Source: Acholeplasmatales bacterium (GTDB lineage Bacteria; Bacillota_I; Bacilli_A; ML615J-28; CAG-313). Taken from it: 37,184 bases of DNA. Location of the stretch: contig DPOU01000025.1 in the NCBI GenBank assembly GCA_003539625.1, positions 1-37,184 on the forward strand, written 5' to 3'. The translations under genes and the position numbers were made by a program. This document shows, piece after piece, positions 23,359 to 32,108 of this stretch. Numbering within the stretch: the first letter of the stretch is position 1; each line of letters starts with the position of its first letter. Under the pieces are notes generated by a model. The model made no database searches. It was not told the DNA's origin and saw only the letters and a list, made by a program, of their open reading frames with translations.

Positions 23359-24327
23359 ATGAAAAAAAATATTTTAATTTTAGCATTGATATGTGCATTA
23401 TTAGGACTAGTAAGTTGTAAAAAAACAACTCCAAAAGATACATTTGATACTACAAAAGTAGTAACAAGATATTCAAGAGATTCTGAATCTGGTACAAGAG
23501 ATGGATTCTTTACTGCAATAGGTTACGCTGAAGCAAAAGAAGACGATAGCAAAATTCCAGGTTATGTTAAGGCAACAGATAATGCTAATATGATTAGTTT
23601 AGTAAAAAATGATGAATACGGAATTGGTTATATTTCACTTGCATCATTAGCTGAATCAGGATTAAAAGCCTTAAACTATGAAGGTATTGCACCAAGCGAA
23701 GCTGCAGTAATTGATGGTAGTTATAAACTTTCAAGAAACTTTAATTATATAACTACAACAAAAGACAATTGTACTGAGACTGAATGGTTATTAATACAAG
23801 CATTTGTATTATTTACAACAAGTAAAGAAGGTCAAGGTATCATCAAAGCGAAAGATGGTATTACAACAAAATCAATTGCAAGTGCTTTAAGTTTCCAAGA
23901 ATTATTAGATAAAGAAGAAAATAAAGAAATCAAAGCACTTTGTGAAAAACCATGTTCTGCTAGTGACCAAATTGAAATTAAATTTGGTGGTTCAACTTCA
24001 GTAGAAAAAATTGCAAAAGCATTAAGCGAAGCATTTGCTAAAAACTGCTCAACATTTAAAGCTGTTCATAACCACACTGGTTCAGGTGCCGCATATAAAG
24101 GTACTCAAGGTAGTGAAAAAACAAGCGTAAATAAACTTCATGTAGGTTTCTTATCAAGAGAATTAAATGCTAGTGAAACCCCTGCAGAGAATACTTCTGG
24201 TATGCTTTGTAAAGATGGTATAGTAGTAGTTGTAAATGTTTTAAATGATACAGTAACAAACATTACTAAAGAACAATTAAAGAAAATCTACGCAACAGAA
24301 AATATTAAATGGAGTGAAATTAACTAG
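23359..24327 (+). CDS. pstS: Phosphate-binding lipoprotein PstS, circularly permuted
   Basis: This 322-aa protein is the external phosphate receptor of the Pst transporter, anchored by a lipoprotein signal (LVSC, Cys 20). Its parts come in swapped order. Residues 30-175 match the second half of ordinary PstS: R-DSESGTRDGFF, YGIGYISLASL, then FVLFTTSKEGQGII. Residues 203-322 match the first half: IKFGGSTSVEKIAKAL, HTGSGAAYKG, VGFLSREL, KDGIVVVVNVLND, and ITKEQLKKIYATENIKWSEIN, after which the protein ends. In normal PstS the SGTR segment follows directly after this W-x-E point. The two are joined here by a linker (about 176-202). Phosphate-contacting loops from both lobes are kept, so it is probably functional. 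It lies first in an intact pst-pho operon. Confidence 0.9.
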   Translation: MKKNILILALICALLGLVSCKKTTPKDTFDTTKVVTRYSRDSESGTRDGFFTAIGYAEAKEDDSKIPGYVKATDNANMISLVKNDEYGIGYISLASLAESGLKALNYEGIAPSEAAVIDGSYKLSRNFNYITTTKDNCTETEWLLIQAFVLFTTSKEGQGIIKAKDGITTKSIASALSFQELLDKEENKEIKALCEKPCSASDQIEIKFGGSTSVEKIAKALSEAFAKNCSTFKAVHNHTGSGAAYKGTQGSEKTSVNKLHVGFLSRELNASETPAENTSGMLCKDGIVVVVNVLNDTVTNITKEQLKKIYATENIKWSEIN

Positions 24328-24330
24328 ATA

Positions 24331-25239
24331 ATGAATGGTACTAATAAAAAATTAAAAATTGATAAAATAGTTCAAACAATGTTTTTAATAATTGGACTTA
24401 TTTGCGCATCAACAATAATTTTTATAATACTTTTCATTTTCATAAAAGGTATTAAGCCGTTTGTTAGTAAATATGATGGTGAACAAAACGCTAATCTGTT
24501 TTATTTCTTATTTGAAACAACCTTTTTAAAGGGTAAATATGGTGCATTAGGTATTGTCATTAATACTTTATTTATCGTAACGTTAGCAACGCTGATTGCA
24601 GTGCCAATCAGTGTTCTAACTGCCCTTTTCATAGTAAGAATTGCTCCTAAGAAACTAGGGGCAATTTTACAAAATATTGTAGAATTACTCGCATCAATTC
24701 CTTCAATTATTTTCGGCTTATTCGGAATGGGAGTAATTAATAAGATTGTTAAAAATATTGCTTACGTATTTAATTTACAAACAGCTGGTGGAGTATCACT
24801 AATTTCAGTAGTGACAGTACTTATTATGATGATAGTACCAACTATAACTATGCTTGCGGTTACTTCAATGAAAGCCGTAAAAGAAAATCTAGTATGGGCT
24901 TCTTTATCACTTGGTGCAACAACAACTCAAACAAATTTTAAAATTATTCTTAGAGGTGCAAAAAGCGGAATTATCGCCGCAACAATACTTGGTATTGGTA
25001 GAGCATTAGGTGAAGCTACTGCCGTTTCAATGGTTTGCGGTGGGGCAATAGGCATTGCTTTAAATCCTTTTAAACCAACAAGTACGATAACATCAACAAT
25101 GTTACAAGGTATTTATGAATCAAGTGGTGTAAATTATGATATTAGATTTAGTCTTGGTATCTTATTAATTATATTAATTATTGGCGTTAACCTCTTATTA
25201 AATTATGTTAAAAAGAAAGTAATGAAAAATGAAAAATAA
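24331..25239 (+). CDS. pstC: Phosphate ABC transporter permease PstC
   Basis: This 302-aa inner-membrane subunit has six predicted helices and the binding-protein-dependent transport motif. It has ELLASIPSIIFGLFGM and SLSLGATTTQTNFKIILRGAKSGIIAATILGIGRALGEATAV, the cytoplasmic EAA-type loop that contacts PstB. Length is normal. It starts 3 bp after pstS without an obvious binding site, so it is translated by coupling. The next gene, pstA, overlaps it by 11 bp. Confidence 0.95.
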   Translation: MNGTNKKLKIDKIVQTMFLIIGLICASTIIFIILFIFIKGIKPFVSKYDGEQNANLFYFLFETTFLKGKYGALGIVINTLFIVTLATLIAVPISVLTALFIVRIAPKKLGAILQNIVELLASIPSIIFGLFGMGVINKIVKNIAYVFNLQTAGGVSLISVVTVLIMMIVPTITMLAVTSMKAVKENLVWASLSLGATTTQTNFKIILRGAKSGIIAATILGIGRALGEATAVSMVCGGAIGIALNPFKPTSTITSTMLQGIYESSGVNYDIRFSLGILLIILIIGVNLLLNYVKKKVMKNEK

Positions 25240-26428
25240 AAAAAGACGAATAAAAGATCTAATTAAAAACGTCGTAACTTATTTTGCGACAGCTTTTACG
25301 GTAATAGGATTATTTGCAATAATATTTTATGTTTTTAAAAATGGATTACCATATCTATCTTGGAAGTTTATAACTTCTGATTATGCTGAAACATTAAATG
25401 TTGTAAGTACTAAACAAACTGGTGAAGTGTTTGATGATCCTAATATTGAAAATGCCTATTTTGTAAGTAATTATGGAATAGCCATAAAAGATGATAAAAG
25501 TGTAGATGGTAAAAAAATAATAACAATTTGTTATGTGGCAGTAAATTCACCTTTTAATAGTTTAGTTGAAACTAATAATAACGCAGAATACAAAGCCAAA
25601 AAAGGAGAACAATTAGATGTATTAATTGGTGAAACAATTGATTTACAAGATGCTTACGCAAAAGCAACTGATGGTGCAGAAAAATTTGCCGAAGAACTAA
25701 ATAAAGCATATAAGATAACATACTTACAATGTAAAACTACTGGTGGTGGCATAAGAGGTTCATTAATAACGACAATATATTTAATTCTATTAACATTGTT
25801 GTTTAGTATGCCTCTTGGGATTGGTGCATCAATTTATCTAGTTTTATACGCAAAAAATCTAAAGTTTAAAAATATATTGACAAATATGATAGATGCAACT
25901 AGTGGAATACCTTCAATTATCTTTGGATTTGTAGGATCACTTATATTCATACCTTTTGTTAGTACCATTACTAAAGTAAAAGGGTATTCGATACTTGCAG
26001 GGGCATTAACCCTTACTATCGTATTACTTCCAACTATCATAAAAACAACTAGTGAATCGTTGGAAACTGTACCTAAAGATTATATGAAAGCATCACTTGC
26101 ACTTGGTGCATCAAAGACTCAAACTATATTCAAAGTAATTCTACCAAATGCAATACCAGGTATACTTACCTCGGCAATTCTTTCTATTGCAAGAATAATT
26201 GGTGAATCGGCTGCTTTAATATTTGTAATGGGAACCTCAATCGAAGATAATATTTACATATTAAAAGGATCAACTTCATTGTCACTTCATATTTGGTCAT
26301 TAACAAGTAGTGAAGTACCAAATTATGGAGCAGCTTGTGCAATTTCAATCATTATCTTAATTGTAGTGTTTGCTTTAAATATTATAGTTAAGATAATAAC
26401 ATATAGAATAAATTTAAAAAAGGAATAA
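25229..26428 (+). CDS. pstA: Phosphate ABC transporter permease PstA, with large outside insert
   Basis: This 399-aa permease pairs with PstC. The usual core is clear: GGGIRGSLITTIYL (172-185), SGIPSIIFGFVGS, and SLALGASKTQTIFKVILPNAIPGILTSAILSIARIIGESAAL with the EAA loop. Most PstA proteins are about 280-300 residues long. The extra length is a segment of about 120 residues (51-170) between the first helix and the GGGIRG region, which should lie outside the membrane near the PstS docking face. It has no cysteine pair or known motif that I can see. It shares an operon with the permuted PstS. Confidence 0.93.
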   Translation: MKNKKRRIKDLIKNVVTYFATAFTVIGLFAIIFYVFKNGLPYLSWKFITSDYAETLNVVSTKQTGEVFDDPNIENAYFVSNYGIAIKDDKSVDGKKIITICYVAVNSPFNSLVETNNNAEYKAKKGEQLDVLIGETIDLQDAYAKATDGAEKFAEELNKAYKITYLQCKTTGGGIRGSLITTIYLILLTLLFSMPLGIGASIYLVLYAKNLKFKNILTNMIDATSGIPSIIFGFVGSLIFIPFVSTITKVKGYSILAGALTLTIVLLPTIIKTTSESLETVPKDYMKASLALGASKTQTIFKVILPNAIPGILTSAILSIARIIGESAALIFVMGTSIEDNIYILKGSTSLSLHIWSLTSSEVPNYGAACAISIIILIVVFALNIIVKIITYRINLKKE

Positions 26429-26430
26429 AT

Positions 26431-27192
26431 ATGGAAGAAGTTAATAAAGAAATATTTAAAATAGAAAATTTAAATCTATATTATGGCGAAAAACATGCAT
26501 TAATAGATATAAATTTACCTATTTATAAAAATAAAATAACCGCTTTTATTGGACCTTCTGGATGTGGAAAATCGACATTACTAAGATGCTTTAATAGAAT
26601 GAACGATTTAATCGAAAACTGTAAGATAGCGGGAACCATAAAGTATGAAGATAGTGACATCAACAACTTGAATGAAGTTGAACTTAGAACAAAGGTAGGT
26701 ATGGTCTTTCAAAATCCTAATCCCTTCCCAATGTCAATTTTTGATAATGTCGCATATGGTCCAAGATGTAGTGGAATTAAAAATAAAGAAAAATTAAAAG
26801 AAATCGTGATTTCAGCTTTAAAACAAGCTTCTTTGTATGAAGAAGTAAAGAACCGATTAAAAGATAGTGCTTTAGGCTTATCAGGTGGTCAACAACAGCG
26901 ACTTTGTATTGCAAGATGTATTGCAATGAAACCCGATGTAATTCTTATGGATGAACCAACTAGTGCCCTTGACCCTATTGCAACTTTAAAAATTGAAAAT
27001 CTAATTCAAGAATTAAAAAAAGAATACACAATTATAATTGTTACTCACAATATGCAACAAGCAACTAGAATTTCCGATTATACCGCATTCTTTTTAATGG
27101 GTGAAGTAATTGAATACGAAAATACTACTGAATTATTCACTAACCCTAAAAACAGTAAAACAGAAGACTATATAACAGGAAGGTTTGGATAA
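26431..27192 (+). CDS. pstB: Phosphate ABC transporter ATP-binding protein PstB
   Basis: This 253-aa ATPase powers phosphate import with PstC and PstA. It shows Walker A GPSGCGKST, the PstB-typical LLRCFNRMNDLI, a Q-loop in MVFQNPNPFPMSIFDNVAYG, signature LSGGQQQRLCIAR, Walker B VILMDEPTSALDP, and switch histidine VTHNMQQ. Length and sequence are standard. It is 2 bp from both neighbours, pstA and phoU. Confidence 0.97.
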   Translation: MEEVNKEIFKIENLNLYYGEKHALIDINLPIYKNKITAFIGPSGCGKSTLLRCFNRMNDLIENCKIAGTIKYEDSDINNLNEVELRTKVGMVFQNPNPFPMSIFDNVAYGPRCSGIKNKEKLKEIVISALKQASLYEEVKNRLKDSALGLSGGQQQRLCIARCIAMKPDVILMDEPTSALDPIATLKIENLIQELKKEYTIIIVTHNMQQATRISDYTAFFLMGEVIEYENTTELFTNPKNSKTEDYITGRFG

Positions 27193-27194
27193 AA

Positions 27195-27836
27195 ATGAAT
27201 CTAAGAGAAGAAATGGAAAGTTTAAATCAACTAGTTTTAAAAATGAGTGACGCAGTAGTAACTAACATAACTGAGGCGATAAACTATTACTTGGAAAAAT
27301 GCGATCATGTTGAGATAAATGATGACTTGATAGATCAATATGAACGCTTAGTTGAGGAAATGTGTGTTAATATCCTTTTGAAGGAGCGTCCTTTTGCAAA
27401 AGACTTAAAAGAAGTAACAGGTGTTTTAAAACTTGTATCTGATCTTGAAAGAATAGGAGATCATGCAGAAGATATTTACGATTTTGCAACTAAATTAATT
27501 GGTTATAAAGAAAAAGAAGAAAAAAATACTGAAATAGAAAATCTTTCAGTATTTGTTATGCAAATGATTAATCGAGCTATTAAAGCCTATATTGAAAAGG
27601 ATTATAACTTGGCAAAAGAGGTAATAGCTTATGATGATTATGTCGATGAAAAATATTTAGAAATAATTGGAAATTTAAGAAATAAGGAAAATATTGACAA
27701 AGATTATTTATCATTTGCAATTTACACTACACTTGTGGTAAAATATTTAGAAAGGATAGCTGATCACTCTGTAAATATTGCCGAATGGGTTGTTTATATT
27801 TCATCAGGCTATTATAAAGATAAAATGATTTTTTAA
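27195..27836 (+). CDS. phoU: Phosphate signalling protein PhoU
   Basis: This 213-aa all-helical protein links the Pst transporter to the PhoR kinase and damps phosphate uptake when phosphate is ample. Two repeated three-helix bundles each carry the metal-binding E-R-x-x-D-H-x-x-x-x pattern: LVSDLERIGDHAEDIYD in the first half and LERIADHSVNIAEWV in the second. Length is normal. It lies between pstB and phoB, as expected for a sensing complex. Confidence 0.96.
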   Translation: MNLREEMESLNQLVLKMSDAVVTNITEAINYYLEKCDHVEINDDLIDQYERLVEEMCVNILLKERPFAKDLKEVTGVLKLVSDLERIGDHAEDIYDFATKLIGYKEKEEKNTEIENLSVFVMQMINRAIKAYIEKDYNLAKEVIAYDDYVDEKYLEIIGNLRNKENIDKDYLSFAIYTTLVVKYLERIADHSVNIAEWVVYISSGYYKDKMIF

Positions 27837-27847
27837 AGGAGCAATAC

Positions 27848-28510
27848 ATGTTAATATATTCTGTAGAAGACGATGAAGATATTTCCCTAATAATCAATAA
27901 AACATTGACAAAACAAGGATTTACTGTAAAAAGTTTTGAAAATGGAAAAAAATTTTTAGAACAATTTATGTTAGAAACTCCCGATATTGTTTTATTAGAT
28001 TTAATGTTACCAGATATGAGTGGTTCAGATATTATTAAAAAGATAAGATCAAATCAAAAATATGATAATGTCCATATTATCGTTGTTTCCGCAAAACATA
28101 TGACCATTGATAAAGTAGAAAATCTTGATTTGGGTGCAGACGATTACATTGAAAAACCTTTTGATTTGTTAGAATTAATGTCAAGAGTAGAAGCCCATGC
28201 AAGAAGATTAAGAAAAAGCAACTTAATAAAAATAGGTGATATTGAATTAGATATAGCAAAAAGAGAATGCATTTATCAAAATAAGCCGGTTGATTTAACG
28301 GTAAAAGAATTTGATATCCTTTTATTGCTTGCTAAAAATGCTCCTAATGTGTTATCTAGAGATCAACTATTTGAAGAAATTTGGAATACCAATCAAATAG
28401 TTGAAAGTAGAAGTTTAGATATGCACATTAAAACATTGAGATCTAAATTAAATGATGATGGTAAACTGATAAAATCAATTTACGGGATAGGATATAAATT
28501 AAATATATGA
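27848..28510 (+). CDS. phoB: Phosphate response regulator (PhoB/PhoP type)
   Basis: This 220-aa OmpR-class regulator has a receiver domain (1-120) and a winged-helix DNA-binding domain (about 125-220). The acidic pocket is VEDDED (about 7-11), the phosphorylated residue is Asp 51 in VLLDLMLPDMSG, and the conserved Lys is in EKPFD. The C-terminal domain has VKEFDILLLLAKN and RSLDMHIKTLRSKL. Its likely targets are the TTTACA repeats before pstS. Start ATG 27848 has AAAGGAG. It overlaps phoR by 4 bp (ATGA) and ends in TGA. Confidence 0.95.
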   Translation: MLIYSVEDDEDISLIINKTLTKQGFTVKSFENGKKFLEQFMLETPDIVLLDLMLPDMSGSDIIKKIRSNQKYDNVHIIVVSAKHMTIDKVENLDLGADDYIEKPFDLLELMSRVEAHARRLRKSNLIKIGDIELDIAKRECIYQNKPVDLTVKEFDILLLLAKNAPNVLSRDQLFEEIWNTNQIVESRSLDMHIKTLRSKLNDDGKLIKSIYGIGYKLNI

Positions 28511-30153
28511 AAAGAAAGTTAATTATTACAAATTCAATCATTGTATTTGTTTCACTTATAATAATGTTAGTTGTGTCAATGATTACGATAACTAACCAAA
28601 ATAATAAGTTTTATCAAAAACAAGTAACAAATTATTTAAAGATTGCTTGTACTAACTTTAATGGTTCAAACTTTGATGATACTAAAGAATATATTAAGTC
28701 TTTAGATAAAGATATTAGGTTAACTATTATAGAATCAAGCACTGGTAAAGTAGTAATTGATAGCTTTGAAGATGAAATCAACGAAAATCACTTAGATCGA
28801 CCAGAAATTAATAATCTTGGTGAAGTTTACAAAAGATATTCAACAACTGAAAAAAAGAACATGTTATATGTTGCTGAAAAAGTAAACAATTACTATGTTA
28901 GAATTGCCATTCCTATTGGTAGTGTTAACAAAATAATTTATACATATGTGACTATTAGTTTAATAGCTCTTATGGTAATTTTAGCATTTTCAATTTATGC
29001 TATTAGTTTCGTTAATAAGAAAAGTTTAACGCCTATTAATAGTGAAGTTGCCAAATTAGCTACACTTGCCAATGAAGACTATCAAGATGTTACAATCGAT
29101 GATTTACCAGTTGTAATAAATAGTATAACTAATGTATTAGATAATAAAATTCATGAAATTGAATTACAAGAACAAGAAATTGAAGCTATTTTAAACTTAT
29201 TGACACAAGGTGTTGTTGTAATAGATAGTAATGAATCACTAAGATTTATTAATTATAAAGCAATGAAAATTCTAGATTCTAACAATAATTTGATTGGTAA
29301 GAATTATTTATATTTATTTAGAGACACAAAATTACAAAAATTAATTCTTGAAGTATTTAAAAATCATTCACAAGTAAATTACTTATTGAATATTGATTCT
29401 ACTAAAATCAATTGTAATGTTACTTATTTAACCGAAGCTAAATTAAATGGTGGTATCATAATTACTTTAGAAGATATTACTAAACAAGCTAACTTGGAAG
29501 AAGAAAAGCGCGATTTCTTTCAAAATGCTTCACATGAATTAAAATCACCGCTAACATCTATTATTGGTTATCAACAAATGATATGTGATAATATTGTTGA
29601 TTCTAAAGATCAAATCATTAATTATTCTTCTAAGACTTTAAAAGAAGCTAAAAGAATGAACAATATAATTATTGATATGTTAAACCTTTCAAGTATTGAA
29701 CAAAACTATCAAAAGAAACAAGATATAGTAAAAGTAGATAAAGCTTTAATTGAAATATTAGATTCATTAGAAGATTGCATAAAAGCAAGAAATATCAGTG
29801 TAATAACGAATATCGCTAAATGTGAAACTGTTGGTGACGCCAAATTAATTGATGAATTAATTCGCAATCTAATTGATAATGCTATCAAGTACAATGTAGA
29901 TAATGGAAAAATTATGATTACCCTTAATACATCAACTCTTACTATTGAAGATACAGGTATTGGTATTTCTAAAGAATATCAAAGTAGAGTATTTGAACGC
30001 TTTTATCGGGTTGATAAAGGACATAGTAAAGAAATTGGTGGTACAGGACTTGGACTGGCAATTGTAAAGCATATTTGCGAAATATATCAATATGAATTAA
30101 AACTCGAATCAACAATCGGAAAAGGTACAAAAATTACTATTAAGTTTGAATAA
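28507..30153 (+). CDS. phoR: Phosphate sensor histidine kinase PhoR
   Basis: This 548-aa membrane kinase phosphorylates the regulator just upstream. Helix 1 is at about 7-28, an outside sensor region at 29-142, and helix 2 at 143-168. A HAMP-like linker and a PAS domain (about 225-325) follow, where PhoU is known to act in other bacteria. The phospho-acceptor histidine is His 343 in QNASHELKSPLTSIIGYQ. The ATP-binding domain has DELIRNLIDNAIKYN, EDTGIGIS and GTGLGLAIVKHI. The outside sensor region of ~110 residues is larger than in minimal E. coli-type PhoR and is more like Bacillus PhoR. It is the last gene of the operon. Confidence 0.94.
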   Translation: MKRKLIITNSIIVFVSLIIMLVVSMITITNQNNKFYQKQVTNYLKIACTNFNGSNFDDTKEYIKSLDKDIRLTIIESSTGKVVIDSFEDEINENHLDRPEINNLGEVYKRYSTTEKKNMLYVAEKVNNYYVRIAIPIGSVNKIIYTYVTISLIALMVILAFSIYAISFVNKKSLTPINSEVAKLATLANEDYQDVTIDDLPVVINSITNVLDNKIHEIELQEQEIEAILNLLTQGVVVIDSNESLRFINYKAMKILDSNNNLIGKNYLYLFRDTKLQKLILEVFKNHSQVNYLLNIDSTKINCNVTYLTEAKLNGGIIITLEDITKQANLEEEKRDFFQNASHELKSPLTSIIGYQQMICDNIVDSKDQIINYSSKTLKEAKRMNNIIIDMLNLSSIEQNYQKKQDIVKVDKALIEILDSLEDCIKARNISVITNIAKCETVGDAKLIDELIRNLIDNAIKYNVDNGKIMITLNTSTLTIEDTGIGISKEYQSRVFERFYRVDKGHSKEIGGTGLGLAIVKHICEIYQYELKLESTIGKGTKITIKFE

Positions 30154-30162
30154 AACTATATG

Positions 30163-30193
30163 AACAGTTCATAAAATGATATGAACTGTTTTT
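30163..30193 (+). terminator. Terminator of the pst-pho operon
   Basis: AACAGTTCAT (30163-30172) pairs perfectly with ATGAACTGTT (30181-30190), with an 8-base loop and five Ts. It starts 9 bp after the phoR stop. Confidence 0.88.
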
Positions 30194-30209
30194 ATTTTGA
30201 GGTGGTAAA

Positions 30210-31478
30210 ATGATTCTAGCTTTAATTTTATTTATAATAACTTATCTACTTATGATGATATTCTCAACAAAAAGAGAAATTATTGTTATTATAAGCAGTA
30301 TTTTATTTACATTGCTTGGAATTATTAATTTTAAAGAAGCAATAACGGCAATCAATTATGATGCTTTACTTATAATTATTGGAACTATGGGAATAGTAGG
30401 CTTTTTTATTGAATCAAAAATGCCTTGCCTAATGGCTGATTATTTATTAACAAAGGTTACTGATACCAAGTGGGCAATTGTTGTAATTGCTATGTTAGCT
30501 GGGATTGTGTCGGCCTTTGTTGATAACGTTGCAACAGTTTTAATGGTAGCACCTATTGGACTTGCTATTTGTAAAAAGTTAAATATATCGCCAGTAAATG
30601 CTTTAATCGCCATTTCGGTATCATCAAATTTACAGGGTGCTGCAACCCTAATAGGCGATACGACATCAATCATACTAGGATCATATGCTAATATGAATTT
30701 TGTGGAATTTTTCTTTGTAGAAGGTAAACCTAGTATATTTTTTGCGGTAGAACTTGGTGCTATTGTTACCATTCCAGTTATGCTTTTTCTTTTTAGAAAA
30801 TATAAAACTAAAATACCAAAGGGTGAAATAACCAAAATAAGCGATTATTTTCCAACTATCTTAATTATTTTAAATATTGTACTTTTAATCATTAATTCAT
30901 TCTTACCTACCAATAGTATTATTACTAACGGGGTTATTTGTATTGCTTTGTATATAATAGGAATAATTTATTATATTATAAGGAAAAGAAACTTTAAAAT
31001 AATAAAAAATTCATTAAAGGCAATAGATCTAAAAACAATAATAATGTTAGCAGGTATTTTTGTAGTAATAGCAGGTATTACTAAAGCTGGTTTAATTCAA
31101 CAACTTAGTAACATATTTATAAAAATTGGTAAAAATAATATTTTCATAATATATACAGTAATTACTTTTGGTTCCGTTTTCTTGTCTAGTTTTATTGATA
31201 ATATACCATATGTTGCAACAATGTTACCAGTTGTAAGTCAAATTGCGACAACTGCTAATGCGCCAATATATTTGTTATACTTTGGTTTATTGTCAGGTGC
31301 GACTCTTGGTGGCAATCTTACGCCAATTGGTGCTTCTGCCAATATAACTACGATTGCGATTTTGAAAAAAGAAGGATATAACGTAAAATTAAAAGACTAT
31401 TTTAAAATAGGTATTCCCTTTACTCTTGCGGCAGTAATTACTGGATATTTATATATTTGTTTTGTTTGGGGGAAATAA
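30210..31478 (+). CDS. ArsB/NhaD-superfamily membrane transporter
   Basis: This 422-aa integral membrane protein of the ion transporter superfamily (SLC13, ArsB, NhaD) has about 11 helices. Two symmetric signature regions are visible: FVDNVATVLMVAPIGLAICKKL with SSNLQGAATLIGDTTSIILGSYA in the first half, and SSFIDNIPYVATMLPVV with GATLGGNLTPIGASANI in the second. The paired D-N and G-x-x-T-P/D turns are typical of sodium- or proton-coupled anion carriers. Whether it carries Na+/H+, arsenite or a dicarboxylate cannot be decided. Start ATG 30210 has GAGGTGG 4 bp upstream, behind the phoR terminator. A promoter was not identified, so partial read-through from phoR is possible. Confidence 0.85.
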   Translation: MILALILFIITYLLMMIFSTKREIIVIISSILFTLLGIINFKEAITAINYDALLIIIGTMGIVGFFIESKMPCLMADYLLTKVTDTKWAIVVIAMLAGIVSAFVDNVATVLMVAPIGLAICKKLNISPVNALIAISVSSNLQGAATLIGDTTSIILGSYANMNFVEFFFVEGKPSIFFAVELGAIVTIPVMLFLFRKYKTKIPKGEITKISDYFPTILIILNIVLLIINSFLPTNSIITNGVICIALYIIGIIYYIIRKRNFKIIKNSLKAIDLKTIIMLAGIFVVIAGITKAGLIQQLSNIFIKIGKNNIFIIYTVITFGSVFLSSFIDNIPYVATMLPVVSQIATTANAPIYLLYFGLLSGATLGGNLTPIGASANITTIAILKKEGYNVKLKDYFKIGIPFTLAAVITGYLYICFVWGK

Positions 31479-31502
31479 TATTTATACAAATTAATGAAAT
31501 AT

Positions 31503-31531
31503 TTGACAGATAAGGTAAATTGTGGTAGAAT
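31503..31531 (+). promoter_or_regulatory. Strong promoter of a short RNA
   Basis: TTGACA (31503-31508) and TAGAAT (31526-31531) are 17 bp apart. This is one of the closest matches to consensus in the window. The start should be about 31538. Confidence 0.78.
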
Positions 31532-31537
31532 ATAATC

Positions 31538-31632
31538 AAGTGGGGGAAGTAACTCATACACCGAAAGATTATGTTTATCATAAACTTTACTGGAATCGAT
31601 TATTAAGCCCTCTTAACTAAAGAGAGCTTTTT
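31538..31632 (+). ncRNA. Candidate leader or small RNA with terminator
   Basis: Between the promoter and the terminator at 31605-31632 lie about 70 nt with several possible helices: AGTAA (31549-31553) with TTACT, and TTATG/CATAA around a TTTAT loop (31569-31583). GGGGG (31542-31546) can pair with CCCTC (31608-31612) of the terminator stem, which would form an alternative structure. That layout suits a transcription attenuator ahead of the small anchored protein at 31713. I cannot match it to a known riboswitch. A 26-codon frame from GTG 31540 to TAA 31618-31620 spans almost all of it, but there is no room for a ribosome binding site. Confidence 0.45.
31605..31632 (+). terminator. Terminator inside the 31713 leader
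   Basis: The stem 31605-31614 with 31620-31629 has one C-A mismatch, a 5-base loop and a run of five Ts (31628-31632). It lies 80 bp before the next gene. Confidence 0.78.
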
Positions 31633-31649
31633 GTTTGTATAAAATGACA

Positions 31650-31684
31650 TTAGAAAAACTATTTGGAAATGGCAAGTTTTCTAA
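31650..31684 (+). repeat. Inverted repeat in the leader of the 128-aa gene
   Basis: TTAGAAAA-a-CT (31650-31660) can pair with AGTTTTCTAA (31675-31684), with one bulged A. No T run follows, so it is a leader hairpin rather than a terminator. Confidence 0.4.
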
Positions 31685-31712
31685 CTGAACACAAATGAAA
31701 TAGGAGGGGAAA

Positions 31713-32099
31713 ATGAAAAAGAGATTAATTGTTTTTTCAGCATTAACAATATTTATTTTATTATCACTTGCGATAGGGTTTTTAAGACAAAAAATAGCAT
31801 ATGTTGATGAGATATTCTCGAATTATAGTGAAAATCAAGAAATATCTTTCAAAAAGAATACCGAGTTGAAGAAAGATATGAAAAAACTAAAATATATAGA
31901 ATATACCGATTACGATGAAGAAAAGTATGGTGAAATTAAATATTATCTTAGATTTAAATCAGTTACTGTGTTTGTAGATAATAAAGAAGTAGGAGTAGAT
32001 TATTACATTACAACTAAGGGCTATGTTCTATATATTGATAAAAATGGAACAGAGTATGTAAGTGAAAACCTTATTGACATCTCAAAATATTTTGATTGA
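31713..32099 (+). CDS. Membrane-anchored small hypothetical protein
   Basis: This 128-aa protein starts with two lysines, an arginine and one hydrophobic helix (about 4-24) without a lipobox, so it is an anchored or secreted protein. The rest is polar and strand-rich by eye (YGEIKYYLRFKSVTVFVDNKEV, GYVLYIDKNGTEYVSENL). I do not recognise a family. It has a very strong binding site, AGGAGGGG, before ATG 31713. It is probably transcribed from the promoter at 31503 by passing the terminator at 31605-31632. It ends in TGA. Confidence 0.7.
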   Translation: MKKRLIVFSALTIFILLSLAIGFLRQKIAYVDEIFSNYSENQEISFKKNTELKKDMKKLKYIEYTDYDEEKYGEIKYYLRFKSVTVFVDNKEVGVDYYITTKGYVLYIDKNGTEYVSENLIDISKYFD

Positions 32100-32108
32100 A
32101 AGAATTGT

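Noticed and set aside
31538..31632. yybP-ykoY manganese riboswitch
   Set aside because: The start GGGGGAAGTAA loosely resembles its GGGGAGTAG box, but the second conserved loop and the closing 3' strand are absent.
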